Assembly (NCBI GenBank): GCA_965219495.1
Contig: OZ244777.1
Coordinates: forward strand, 3,658,001 to 3,722,000
Source of the DNA: CAZPXZ01 sp965219495
GTDB taxonomy: Bacteria > Pseudomonadota > Alphaproteobacteria > Rhodobacterales > CAZPXZ01
Length of the DNA stretch: 64,000 nucleotides
Direction: 5' to 3'
Shown: positions 25,707-34,205 of the stretch, one piece after another
Position numbering within the stretch: the stretch's first letter is position 1
Layout: each line of letters opens with the position of its first letter
Notes under the pieces: model-generated
Databases searched by the model: none
What the model was told of the DNA's origin: nothing
What the model saw: only the letters and a program-made list of their open reading frames with translations
Translations under genes and position numbers: made by a program

Positions 25707-26660
25707 ATGGCGGATGAACGGCGGGCGCGTGTCCTGATTCTCGGTTCCGGCCCTGCAGGTTGCGCCGCCGCAGTCTACGCGGCACGGGCCATGCTTCATC
25801 CCGTGGTTGTGGAGGGAATCCAGCCGGGCGGTCAGTTGACCATCACGACCGATGTCGAGAACTATCCCGGATATGCGAATGTCCAGGGGCCGGATCTCAT
25901 GGTGCTGATGCGGGAACATGCGGAAGCCATGGGAACGGAGATGGTGACGGATCACATCGAAGAAATAGATCTTTCGAGCCGGCCTTTCCAGGTACGCGGC
26001 GATAGCGGAACCTCCTATATTTGCGAGGCGCTGATCCTTGCGACGGGCGCGCAAGCAAAGTGGCTTGGTCTTGCCTCGGAGGAGAAATTCAAGGGGTTCG
26101 GGGTATCCGCCTGTGCAACTTGCGACGGTTTCTTCTTTCGGGACAAGGAAGTCGTCGTGGTCGGCGGAGGAAATACCGCGGTCGAAGAGGCCCTGTTTCT
26201 CACCAATTTTGCGACGAGGGTAACCTTGGTGCACCGGAGGGAGGAGTTGCGCGCGGAGAAAATCCTGCAGGGCCGGCTCTTGTCCAATCCGAAGATTCAA
26301 GTGGCGTGGAATCACGTCTTGGACGAAGTGCTGGGGGAGGAAGAGCCGCTTGGCGTGACCGGTGTCCGGCTGCGGAACGTGCACACGGGAGAAGGCAAGG
26401 AAATTTCATGCGCGGGCGTGTTCATCGCCATCGGGCATACGCCTTCGACGGAACTGGTGTCGGACCAGTTGGAAACCCACTCCGGCGGCTATGTGGTGAC
26501 GGAACCGGACTCGACGGCCACGACGGTTGCCGGCGTATTTGCGGCGGGCGACGTGACCGATCACATATTCCGGCAGGCGGTGACGGCGGCCGGACTTGGC
26601 TGCATGGCCGCGCTGGAAGCAGACAAGTTTCTCGCCGCGGCGGAAAACAGTGCCGACTAA
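25707..26660 (+). CDS. trxB: Thioredoxin reductase
   Basis: 317 residues from the ATG at 25707 (a TTG nine bases earlier is also possible). FAD-binding motif VLILGSGPAGCAAAVYAAR at the start, the redox pair Cys136 and Cys139 in SACATCDGFF, NADPH motif VVVVGGGNTAVEEALFL, and the closing GVFAAGDV. It reduces thioredoxin with NADPH in the cytoplasm. The gene stands alone after the pyrimidine cluster's hairpin. Between the hairpin and this start there is nothing recognisable. Confidence 0.93.
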   Translation: MADERRARVLILGSGPAGCAAAVYAARAMLHPVVVEGIQPGGQLTITTDVENYPGYANVQGPDLMVLMREHAEAMGTEMVTDHIEEIDLSSRPFQVRGDSGTSYICEALILATGAQAKWLGLASEEKFKGFGVSACATCDGFFFRDKEVVVVGGGNTAVEEALFLTNFATRVTLVHRREELRAEKILQGRLLSNPKIQVAWNHVLDEVLGEEEPLGVTGVRLRNVHTGEGKEISCAGVFIAIGHTPSTELVSDQLETHSGGYVVTEPDSTATTVAGVFAAGDVTDHIFRQAVTAAGLGCMAALEADKFLAAAENSAD

Positions 26661-26993
26661 TTCGGAATCGCGCCATCACTGCGAACTGGGGCGCAACGTC
26701 CGCAGTCCAAGAACAAATCGAGGCATTTTCTTGACGCCTGCATCGATTGCGCATGCGCGCATCGCGCGGGATAGGTTGCGCCCGGCGCCGGAAGCATTTG
26801 TCTCGCATTTCAATCTTTTCTGCGGTCGGGCGCGTTGCGGCGAAGTCCTGCGAATGGATTTTGCGAAGGCCGGTGAATTCGGACCTGCTCCTGTTTTAGG
26901 CCCCGCACGAACCAGGGCGCGAGATGAGCGGCCGGCCATCGGTTCCGGTGGCCGACGATGGCTGAAACAGGAGTCGCGTCCGAATTCCCGATT
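26661..26993. other. 333 bases with no supported gene
   Basis: Short open frames occur on both strands without recognisable content. The stretch separates trxB from the convergent sbmA/bacA-like gene. I see no clear hairpin. Confidence 0.4.
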
Positions 26994-28010
26994 TCAACTG
27001 GCTGCGAGCGGGATTCCCGTTGCCGGTCCGGTTCCTCTCGCATGGCGGATTGACCTTTCGAATGCCTTGAGCCGTTTGTAAATCGAAATGAGTTCGACGA
27101 TGATTCCCCAGGAGTGGACGAAGAACTGAAACGAGCCTTCCACCCGATCGAACGCGCGCAGGATCTGCTGCAGGATTCCCAATGTGATGACCCCTGAAAC
27201 AATTGTCGGGCCGAGCACGATGTAAGGGACCACCACGGTGAACTGCAAGTACGACCACTTGGCGATGTCGAAATACAGGTAGTGCTTGAAGAGCCGGAAA
27301 TAATTGCGGCGCACGTGACTGAAAAGTTCATCCACTGTCGGCGGAGCCGCGCGTTCGCCCTCGTCCTCTCCATAGACAAGTTCCTTTCGATAGGCGGCTT
27401 CCACTTTCTGGTTATTGAACTCTAGTCCCGGCAGCTTGATTCCGACCACTGCAAGCAGGACAGTTCCCGCTGCGGCGGACAGGACCGCCAGATAGACGAG
27501 AGCGTGGTCCACTTCGCCGATCCACGGAAGTTCGCCGACATGCTTGCTTAGACCCCAGAGTAGCGGGAGAAAGGCGATCAGCGTCATGATCGACCGGAGG
27601 AAGGCGACACCGAGTCCTTCGAGAATGCGCGCAAGACGCATGGTGTCTTCTTGTACCCGCTGCGCGGCTCCTTCGATATGCCGCACCATATGCCAGTACG
27701 ACATGTAATAGTTGTTCATCGCCGTGCGCCAGCGGAAAACATAGTGGCGTGCAAAGAACTCGAGCAAGACCGCAACTACGATATAAATGCCGGCGATCCC
27801 CGCGAAAGTGAGGATCTTTCCGAAGAATTCCTCGAAGGTTACCTCTCCGGGAGATGTGAGAGCTATCTGGAGCGTGTCGTAAAAGTCGCCGAACCACACA
27901 TTTATCTTGACGTCAAGCTGGACCTTGTACCAAGTGGCGGCGAGGATGATGGCCGTGCCGGCAACCGACCAGTGCATCCATTGCCGGTCGAGAAAGAACG
28001 AACGAAACAT
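26994..28010 (-). CDS. SbmA/BacA-like peptide transporter
   Basis: 338 residues with several membrane helices. Family landmarks: VWFGDFYDTLQIAL, EFFARHYVFRWRTAMNNYYM, WHMVRHIEGAAQRVQEDTMR and SFQFFVHSWGIIVELISIYKRL. SbmA and BacA are proton-driven inner-membrane proteins that import proline-rich and other peptides; BacA is needed for chronic host infection by rhizobia and Brucella. The gene is monocistronic here. It is somewhat shorter than the E. coli protein (406), mainly at the N-terminus; an earlier start is not evident. Confidence 0.88.
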   Translation of the reverse strand: MFRSFFLDRQWMHWSVAGTAIILAATWYKVQLDVKINVWFGDFYDTLQIALTSPGEVTFEEFFGKILTFAGIAGIYIVVAVLLEFFARHYVFRWRTAMNNYYMSYWHMVRHIEGAAQRVQEDTMRLARILEGLGVAFLRSIMTLIAFLPLLWGLSKHVGELPWIGEVDHALVYLAVLSAAAGTVLLAVVGIKLPGLEFNNQKVEAAYRKELVYGEDEGERAAPPTVDELFSHVRRNYFRLFKHYLYFDIAKWSYLQFTVVVPYIVLGPTIVSGVITLGILQQILRAFDRVEGSFQFFVHSWGIIVELISIYKRLKAFERSIRHARGTGPATGIPLAAS

Positions 28011-28376
28011 TTGCGAACTCCAATATTGTTTTCCTCAAGCGGAACGATTTTTCCGCAGCGTACTCTTCTCACACTGGGAAGTAACGAAAGCTAACCTGCG
28101 AAAATTGGCGATCTTTGGGCGAGATAAAGTCCAAGTATGGCAAGGCATGCCACCCGCCGACCGGGCGAATTGCCTTCCGTGCCTGGCATGACGCGCCCTC
28201 CACCGGGCGATGGACCTCGTCAACAGCGGCCGTTGCGAAAAGAGACGCGGCCATCAAGCGACAAATGCTTTCGGCACAGCAGAGATTTCCCCGTTCGTCC
28301 CGGCCGCGCTGTCGTCTCTTGCGCGCCACGAATGATCAGGTTTCACGTCGGGTTGAACACTGGCTCGGGGTTCCGG
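28011..28376. other. 366 bases between the sbmA/bacA-like gene and putA without a supported gene
   Basis: Both flanking genes are on the minus strand, so this stretch holds the end of the putA transcript and the promoter of the transporter gene. Open frames here lack recognisable content, and I could not identify specific promoter elements. Confidence 0.4.
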
Positions 28377-31300
28377 TCAATCTTCTGCTTCCACCATGAG
28401 CGAAGCGTTCCCGCCGGACGCAGTTGTGTCGACGCATATCGATCTTTCGTGCACGAACTTCTCCGGCGAGGCCAATCCGGAAATCAACGGAAGGATTTCA
28501 TCCTCGCGGTCTGCGAGCGCGATGCGGTAGGATCGGAGCCTCTCCTCCGGCCCGCTTGCGCAGACCCCGGCAATGCCTTCCAGCAGCAGGACGGATTCAG
28601 CTTCCGGGGGGGCGCCTTCGACCGCCACGATCGGCAGTCCCGAGGACTGTGCCGCGTTGTTGAGGTTGGCCGCATCGGAGGAGACAACGACCGCCCAATT
28701 CCCAAGGGCAACCGCCGGGAGCGCGTGCATCAGCGCGGAGAACGGTTCGGACGTGCCCACGCAAAGGAATACTCCGCGAGGATGATGCGAGAGCTGGTTG
28801 GTTTCTCCGGTCGGTCCCGGAAGGTCGACGGCGTCCATGTCCAGACTGCACGCGCCCTCAAGCGCCGTTTGAACGGAACCGTTGAGCCGACCGTTCAGTT
28901 TCGCCAGCAAGGAGTTTGCCGTTGACCGAATGCCGTCGACGTTCGTGAACCGGGGTTGCTGTCGTTTCACCCGGTTGATCGCGTCCTGTATCGCCGCAGT
29001 CGAAACCGGTTCGGTATCCGTTCGATACTCCGGCTCGGAAGGCAGATGCAGCGGCGGACTGGCGAGCAGACCTCCGACAAAGTGAGGACCGCCGGCTTTG
29101 GGACCGGTTCCGGATAATCCTTCTCCGCCAAATGGCTGGGAGCCGACAACGGCGCCGATCTGGTTTCGGTTCACATACATGTTGCCAATGTGCGCCCGAC
29201 TCAGAACCTGGTGAATTCTGCGTTCAATCCGGCTGTGAACTGCCAGGGTCAGTCCGTAACCTCGCCGATTGATCCGATCGACCACTTCATCCAGTTGGTC
29301 GGAAGCATAGGTGGCGACATGCAGAACCGGCCCGAATACTTCGCGTTCGACTTCTTCGATTCCGTTCACTCGGAATGCAAGAGGTCCGAGAAAATTACCG
29401 TCTTTCGGGGCGGCAACCTCGTGGATCAGGCGCCCGAGCCGCTTTTGATCCTCGCAATATTCCGAAATGGATGCCCGGGCGCTCGCGTCGATCAGGGGAC
29501 CGATGTCCGTGGACAGAAGCCAGGGGTCCCCGATGGACAGCGTATCCATTGCCCCGCAGAGCATGTCCATCAACTCCGTTTCGACATCCTTCTGGATGTA
29601 CAGCACGCGGAGCGCAGAGCAGCGTTGCCCGGCGCTCTGGAATGCGGACGCAATGATGTCCAGTACCGCCTGCTCCGGCAGCGCGGTCGAGTCAACGATC
29701 ATGGCGTTGAGCCCGCCGGTTTCCGCGGCCAGTGGTGCAGTCGGGGGAGAATTGTGCGCCATGGCGCGATGGACAAGGCGAGCGGTCTCTGTGGATCCGG
29801 TAAAGCATACGCCGGCAAGACGCGGGTCCGAGACGAGGCGTCCCCCCAGGGCTCCGCCGGAGCCCGGAACGAGTTGAACAGTCTCGCCGGGGACGCCGGC
29901 TTCGTGCATGAGCTGAATTGCTCGCGCCCCAATCAGGGTTGTCTGCCCCGCGGGTTTTGCGAGGACCGCGTTGCCTGCCGCAAGGGCCGCGACGATCTGG
30001 CCGGTAAAAATCGCGATTGGAAAATTCCAGGGCGAGATGCACACGATCACCCCGCGTCCCTTGTCGCGGCCCCCGGCGGCGTATCTTCGCGCTTCGCTGG
30101 CGTAATAGCGGCAAAAGTCCACTGCTTCCCGAATCTCGCCAACGCCGTCGATCCAGATCTTGCCCGCTTCCCGGGCAGCCAGGGCCATGAGTTCCGGCGC
30201 GTGCACCTCATAGAGTTCGGCAATCCGATCCAGGATCCGGGCGCGGTCTTCCACGGCGCGGCTTCCCCATTCTTCGAATCCCCGGGTTGCAGCCCCATAG
30301 GCAACGTCGATGTCCTCCGATGTCATGTCCATGACTTCTCCAACGATGTCATCGGCTTTCGATGGATTGACAATTGTGCGGGGCGTTCGGCCGGTAGTGC
30401 CGGGTCTGGTGACCGGCGGTTCGGCTCTCCACCGATGGTGTGCGAAGGGCGCGCGATCCTTCTCGATCTGGACCGCGGTGATCGGATCCGCAATATCCCA
30501 CCCCTTGGCATTCTTGCGGCCTTTTCCGAAGATTTCCGCCGGTCGGGCAATGCGCGGGTTCGCGGCCGCCTCTCCATGTTCTTCAACGATTTGAAACGGG
30601 TCCCGTCCGATCTCCTCCGGAGGAATTCTGGTATCAACGATCTTGTGAACAAAAGAACTGTTGGCGCCGTTCTCCAGGAGGCGCCGCACGAGATAGGCGA
30701 GCAAATCCTGCTTGTCCCCAACGGGGGCGTAAATGCGGCAACGGGTCTTGTGACGCGCAAGCACCAGTTCATGCACTGCAATTCCCATTCCATGAATCCG
30801 CTGGAATTCGAAACTCTGTCCAGGCTTCGCCATGTGCAGGATCGCGGAAACGGTGTGTGCGTTGTGGCTGCCGAATTGCGGGTAAATTCGGTCCCCTAGT
30901 GAAAGCAGCCGCCGCGCGCAGGAAATGTAGGATATGTCCGTGTTGGCCTTGCGCGTGAACACCGGAAATCCTTCGATTCCGAGCACCTGGGCGCGCTTGA
31001 TTTCGGTATCCCAATAGGCGCCCTTGACCAGGCGGACCATCAACTGCCGGTCATGGCGGCAGGCAAGGTCATAGATCCAGTCGATCGTGGGCGATGCACG
31101 CCGGCCATAGGCCTGAACGACGATTCCAAATCCGGGCCAGTCGGCGAGTTCCTTTCGGGAAACCACCCGTTCGAAAATATCGAGCGATACGTCGAGACGG
31201 TCGGATTCCTCGGCGTCGACATTCAAGCCAATCTTGAGGTTGCGGCAGGTTTGGGAGAGTTCGATCACGCGGTCCGCAAGCTCCCGCACGGCAGTGTCCC

Positions 31301-32129
31301 GCTTCGCGTACTCATATCGTGGGTGCAACGCGGAGAGCTTGATCGAGATACCCGGATTCGCGCGGAAGTCGGGACCGCGCGGCAAGGCCTCCATGGCGCG
31401 CGCCAGTTGAATGTAGGATTCGAAATAGCGGTCCGCGTCCGCGAAGTTGCGCGCACCCTCGCCCAGCATGTCATATGAATAGGTGAAGCCTTTGGCCTCC
31501 AATGCCTTGGCGCGCTCAAAGGCGGTCCCGATGTCGGTCGCGAGTACAAATTGGTCTCCCAGTTCACGCATGGCGCGATTCACGGCGGCGCGAATGACCG
31601 GCTCCCCCAACCTCCGGAGAAGGCCCCTGAATGTTTGCTGGAGACCTTCGAGTTCGGCCTGTTCAACCACGCGCCCGGTCAGCAGGAGCGCCCAGGTGGT
31701 CGCGTTCACGAGGCGGGAATCGGAGGCGCCGATGTGTTGGCGCCACGCGCCGGGCGTGATCTTGTCCGCGATGAGGCTGTCCATGGTGGGCGCGTCCGGA
31801 ACCCGAAGCAGCGCCTCCGCAAGGCACATCAGGGCGATGCCTTCCTGCGATGAAAGGCCGTATTCGCTGAGGAAGGCCTCCATCAGTCCGGGAGACTTCC
31901 TTGTTCGCACATCCTTGACCAATTGAGTGGCTTGCGCCGCGATAGCCTGACGGTCTTCAGACGAGAGTGCAGCTTGTGCGACGAGTTTCAGAATCGTGTC
32001 CAACTCGTCTGCCAGCCAGGCATCGCGTACACGCTTGCGGAATGGCGAGGAATCCTCGCCCAGTTCGTACGATCCTTCGCTCTCGGGTGAGGTGGATGTG
32101 GTTTCCTCTAGCATCGCAAGCACCAACAT
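28377..32129 (-). CDS. putA: Bifunctional proline dehydrogenase / pyrroline-5-carboxylate dehydrogenase
   Basis: 1250 residues. Residues about 150-470 are the FAD-dependent proline dehydrogenase barrel (ISIKLSALHPRYEYAKRD, LMVRLVKGAYWDTEIKRAQ, FGSHNAHTVSAI). Residues about 590-1030 are an aldehyde dehydrogenase with Glu803 in AAETGG and catalytic Cys837 in SAGQRCSAL. About 200 further C-terminal residues fit the ALDH-like C-terminal domain of long PutA forms. It oxidises proline to glutamate in two channelled steps at the membrane. No ribbon-helix-helix DNA-binding domain is seen at the N-terminus, so it is probably not a self-repressor. The start could also be the ATG at 32114. Confidence 0.95.
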   Translation of the reverse strand: MLVLAMLEETTSTSPESEGSYELGEDSSPFRKRVRDAWLADELDTILKLVAQAALSSEDRQAIAAQATQLVKDVRTRKSPGLMEAFLSEYGLSSQEGIALMCLAEALLRVPDAPTMDSLIADKITPGAWRQHIGASDSRLVNATTWALLLTGRVVEQAELEGLQQTFRGLLRRLGEPVIRAAVNRAMRELGDQFVLATDIGTAFERAKALEAKGFTYSYDMLGEGARNFADADRYFESYIQLARAMEALPRGPDFRANPGISIKLSALHPRYEYAKRDTAVRELADRVIELSQTCRNLKIGLNVDAEESDRLDVSLDIFERVVSRKELADWPGFGIVVQAYGRRASPTIDWIYDLACRHDRQLMVRLVKGAYWDTEIKRAQVLGIEGFPVFTRKANTDISYISCARRLLSLGDRIYPQFGSHNAHTVSAILHMAKPGQSFEFQRIHGMGIAVHELVLARHKTRCRIYAPVGDKQDLLAYLVRRLLENGANSSFVHKIVDTRIPPEEIGRDPFQIVEEHGEAAANPRIARPAEIFGKGRKNAKGWDIADPITAVQIEKDRAPFAHHRWRAEPPVTRPGTTGRTPRTIVNPSKADDIVGEVMDMTSEDIDVAYGAATRGFEEWGSRAVEDRARILDRIAELYEVHAPELMALAAREAGKIWIDGVGEIREAVDFCRYYASEARRYAAGGRDKGRGVIVCISPWNFPIAIFTGQIVAALAAGNAVLAKPAGQTTLIGARAIQLMHEAGVPGETVQLVPGSGGALGGRLVSDPRLAGVCFTGSTETARLVHRAMAHNSPPTAPLAAETGGLNAMIVDSTALPEQAVLDIIASAFQSAGQRCSALRVLYIQKDVETELMDMLCGAMDTLSIGDPWLLSTDIGPLIDASARASISEYCEDQKRLGRLIHEVAAPKDGNFLGPLAFRVNGIEEVEREVFGPVLHVATYASDQLDEVVDRINRRGYGLTLAVHSRIERRIHQVLSRAHIGNMYVNRNQIGAVVGSQPFGGEGLSGTGPKAGGPHFVGGLLASPPLHLPSEPEYRTDTEPVSTAAIQDAINRVKRQQPRFTNVDGIRSTANSLLAKLNGRLNGSVQTALEGACSLDMDAVDLPGPTGETNQLSHHPRGVFLCVGTSEPFSALMHALPAVALGNWAVVVSSDAANLNNAAQSSGLPIVAVEGAPPEAESVLLLEGIAGVCASGPEERLRSYRIALADREDEILPLISGLASPEKFVHERSICVDTTASGGNASLMVEAED

Positions 32130-32945
32130 TCTTGAAGAGGTTCCGCCGAACCGATTCGACGGTCATGGCCAAACGGGAAGGCGTGAATGTAGCAAAGATT
32201 TGGGCAGCTTACCTACGCATCCTGGTATCAATGACTCGAGGGGCAATCAGGTGGCGCGTGCGGAGAATTCGATCCGCGTGTCCCGTCTTTGCTGGGCATC
32301 GCGTCCGGAAACAGGCCAATTGTCCGAGATTCTTGTTGCATTCGCAGCGCGCGAACTTGCCGGTGTTCTGATTTCAATTGCAGCTCGTCGATTTGGCGCT
32401 GCTAGGCCAAGCGTCCGACAAGATGCGGCGGGGTCATCCGCGAGTGTCCGCTCCCCCGAATGTTTCCAGCAGTACGTATTTGGAAAAATTGGGAGCATGG
32501 CCCGCATTTCCTGTTTACGCAAAAGCGTCAACCAAGCGAGACTTGTTCACGCAAGACTGATCTTCGACAGATTTCGCTGCAATTCTGCGCGAATTTGCGA
32601 GTATCCCTTTGCCTTTCAAGGGCTTGAAATTTCGGGCCACGATTTCCTCCGAATACATAGTGCCAATATCAGGCTGCTTTAGGCGCGATTTGGCCGTTCT
32701 CAGGCATTGACCAAGGCGGTTCTTGTTTTTCGGGACAGCGAAGGGACCGGGAAGTTTCCGTTTGGTGTTTCTGCGGGAGGGACGGGATAGGCAGTGCGGC
32801 GGCGAATCGTTCGGCTGTTCCGGGCTTTCGTTTGCGGCATTCGCGGGATTCGAAGCGCTTTTTCTGGCCGGGTGGGGCCGACAACCACTTGGCTGGCGCG
32901 GCACGGAACGGATTCGCGCAGTTGGGCGGGATTTGGGAGCGCGGC
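32130..32945. other. About 815 bases upstream of putA without a supported gene
   Basis: This stretch must hold the putA promoter on its left side and the distal end of the ISAs1-type element on its right side, beyond the transposase frame that ends at 32946. Open frames exist on both strands but I recognise no gene. Confidence 0.4.
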
Positions 32946-34205
32946 TCAGGTCGGCAGCGGTTTCTGGACCGCGCTCAAGGCGTCTTGCTGGCGGGATGCG
33001 GAATGGCGGTGGACCTGCGGCAGGTACTGGAACTGGCCGAGACGGCGGACGATGGAGATGGCGGCGTTGGCGGTGCATGCGAGATTGCGGGGCAGGTTGC
33101 GGACATGCGCCCGGCAACGGTTTTCGTCGTCGGTGGCATCCCGCACGTGATGCAGGCGGGTCTCGATTTGCCAGTGCCCTCGGACCAGGCTGAGTAGGCG
33201 CTGGAGAGTGGCCGGTTGGGGAGGGGGAGGTGATGCAGTAGGCGGTTTCGGTGGTGATTTTGCCGGATTTGAGGATGTGCCTCTGTCGTTCGATGCGCAC
33301 CGCCTGCTGGCGGAACGGCAGGCGGCAGTGCTCGTTCCATTCTTCGCCGGTGAGATCGACAGCGCGGCATCGGCGGGTTTCGATGCGGCCGTGGCCCTTG
33401 TCGATTTCGGCGTATTCCGAGGCGACGCATTCGGGGGCGTGCCAGTCGATGGCGCGGAGGTCTTCGCGGAGTTCCGGCTGGTTTCCCTTGACGGCAGTCA
33501 AGACGTAGTCGGCGTTGTGGTCCTCGACCAGGCTGCGGGCGGTTTCGCATTGCACGTGCAGTGCGTCGAGGGTGACGGCGCGGCCTTCGAGGGGCAGCCC
33601 TTCGGCGAGCTTGTGGACGGCGGGAATCTCATTGCTCTGGTCCTCCACCCGTTCCTGTCCGAGCACCGTGCCGGAGGCGTGCTCGACCGCCGCCACCAGG
33701 ATGCAGCGGCCGTCCTCGATTTTCCGACATGCGCCGCGCATGTCCTTGCCGTCGATCGCCACCGCTGCGCCTGCGGGTCGCTGAACTGCGCGGTTCACTG
33801 GCGCAGGGCTTGCTCGAGTGTGTCTTCCGACAGGTGCGACAGAACCTTATGGAAGGGGGTGAGGGTCGGCGCGGTGAACAGGTCAAGGCGGCGGCTGTAG
33901 TAGGCGCGCAGCGATTTCAACTGGCGGTGGGTGGGGCGGTCGGCGAACTCGGTGATGGCGGTGACGCCGCGGCATCCGGCCAGGCGGGCGGCGATGGCGA
34001 GCAGGGTCGCCAGCGGATAGCGCCAGCCCTGCCGGCCGCGGAACTCCGGCACCATGTTCGGGAAATAGAACAGGCTGTGCATCTGCTTGCGGTTCAGCGG
34101 CCGGGGATCGCCCTGGTCCCGCCAATCGCCGCCTTCGTCGAGCGCGCTTAGCGCCACCAGGGCGCCGGGGGTCAGTTCATAAATGTAAATCTCCTTGGCC
34201 TAGCC

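Noticed and set aside
32515..33798. A 427-codon minus-strand frame read as one complete ISAs1 transposase.
   Set aside because: Only its first half is transposase; near 33220 the true reading shifts frame (IETRLHHVRDATDDENRC), and the remaining C-terminal half of the open frame is unrelated Pro/Arg-rich sequence.
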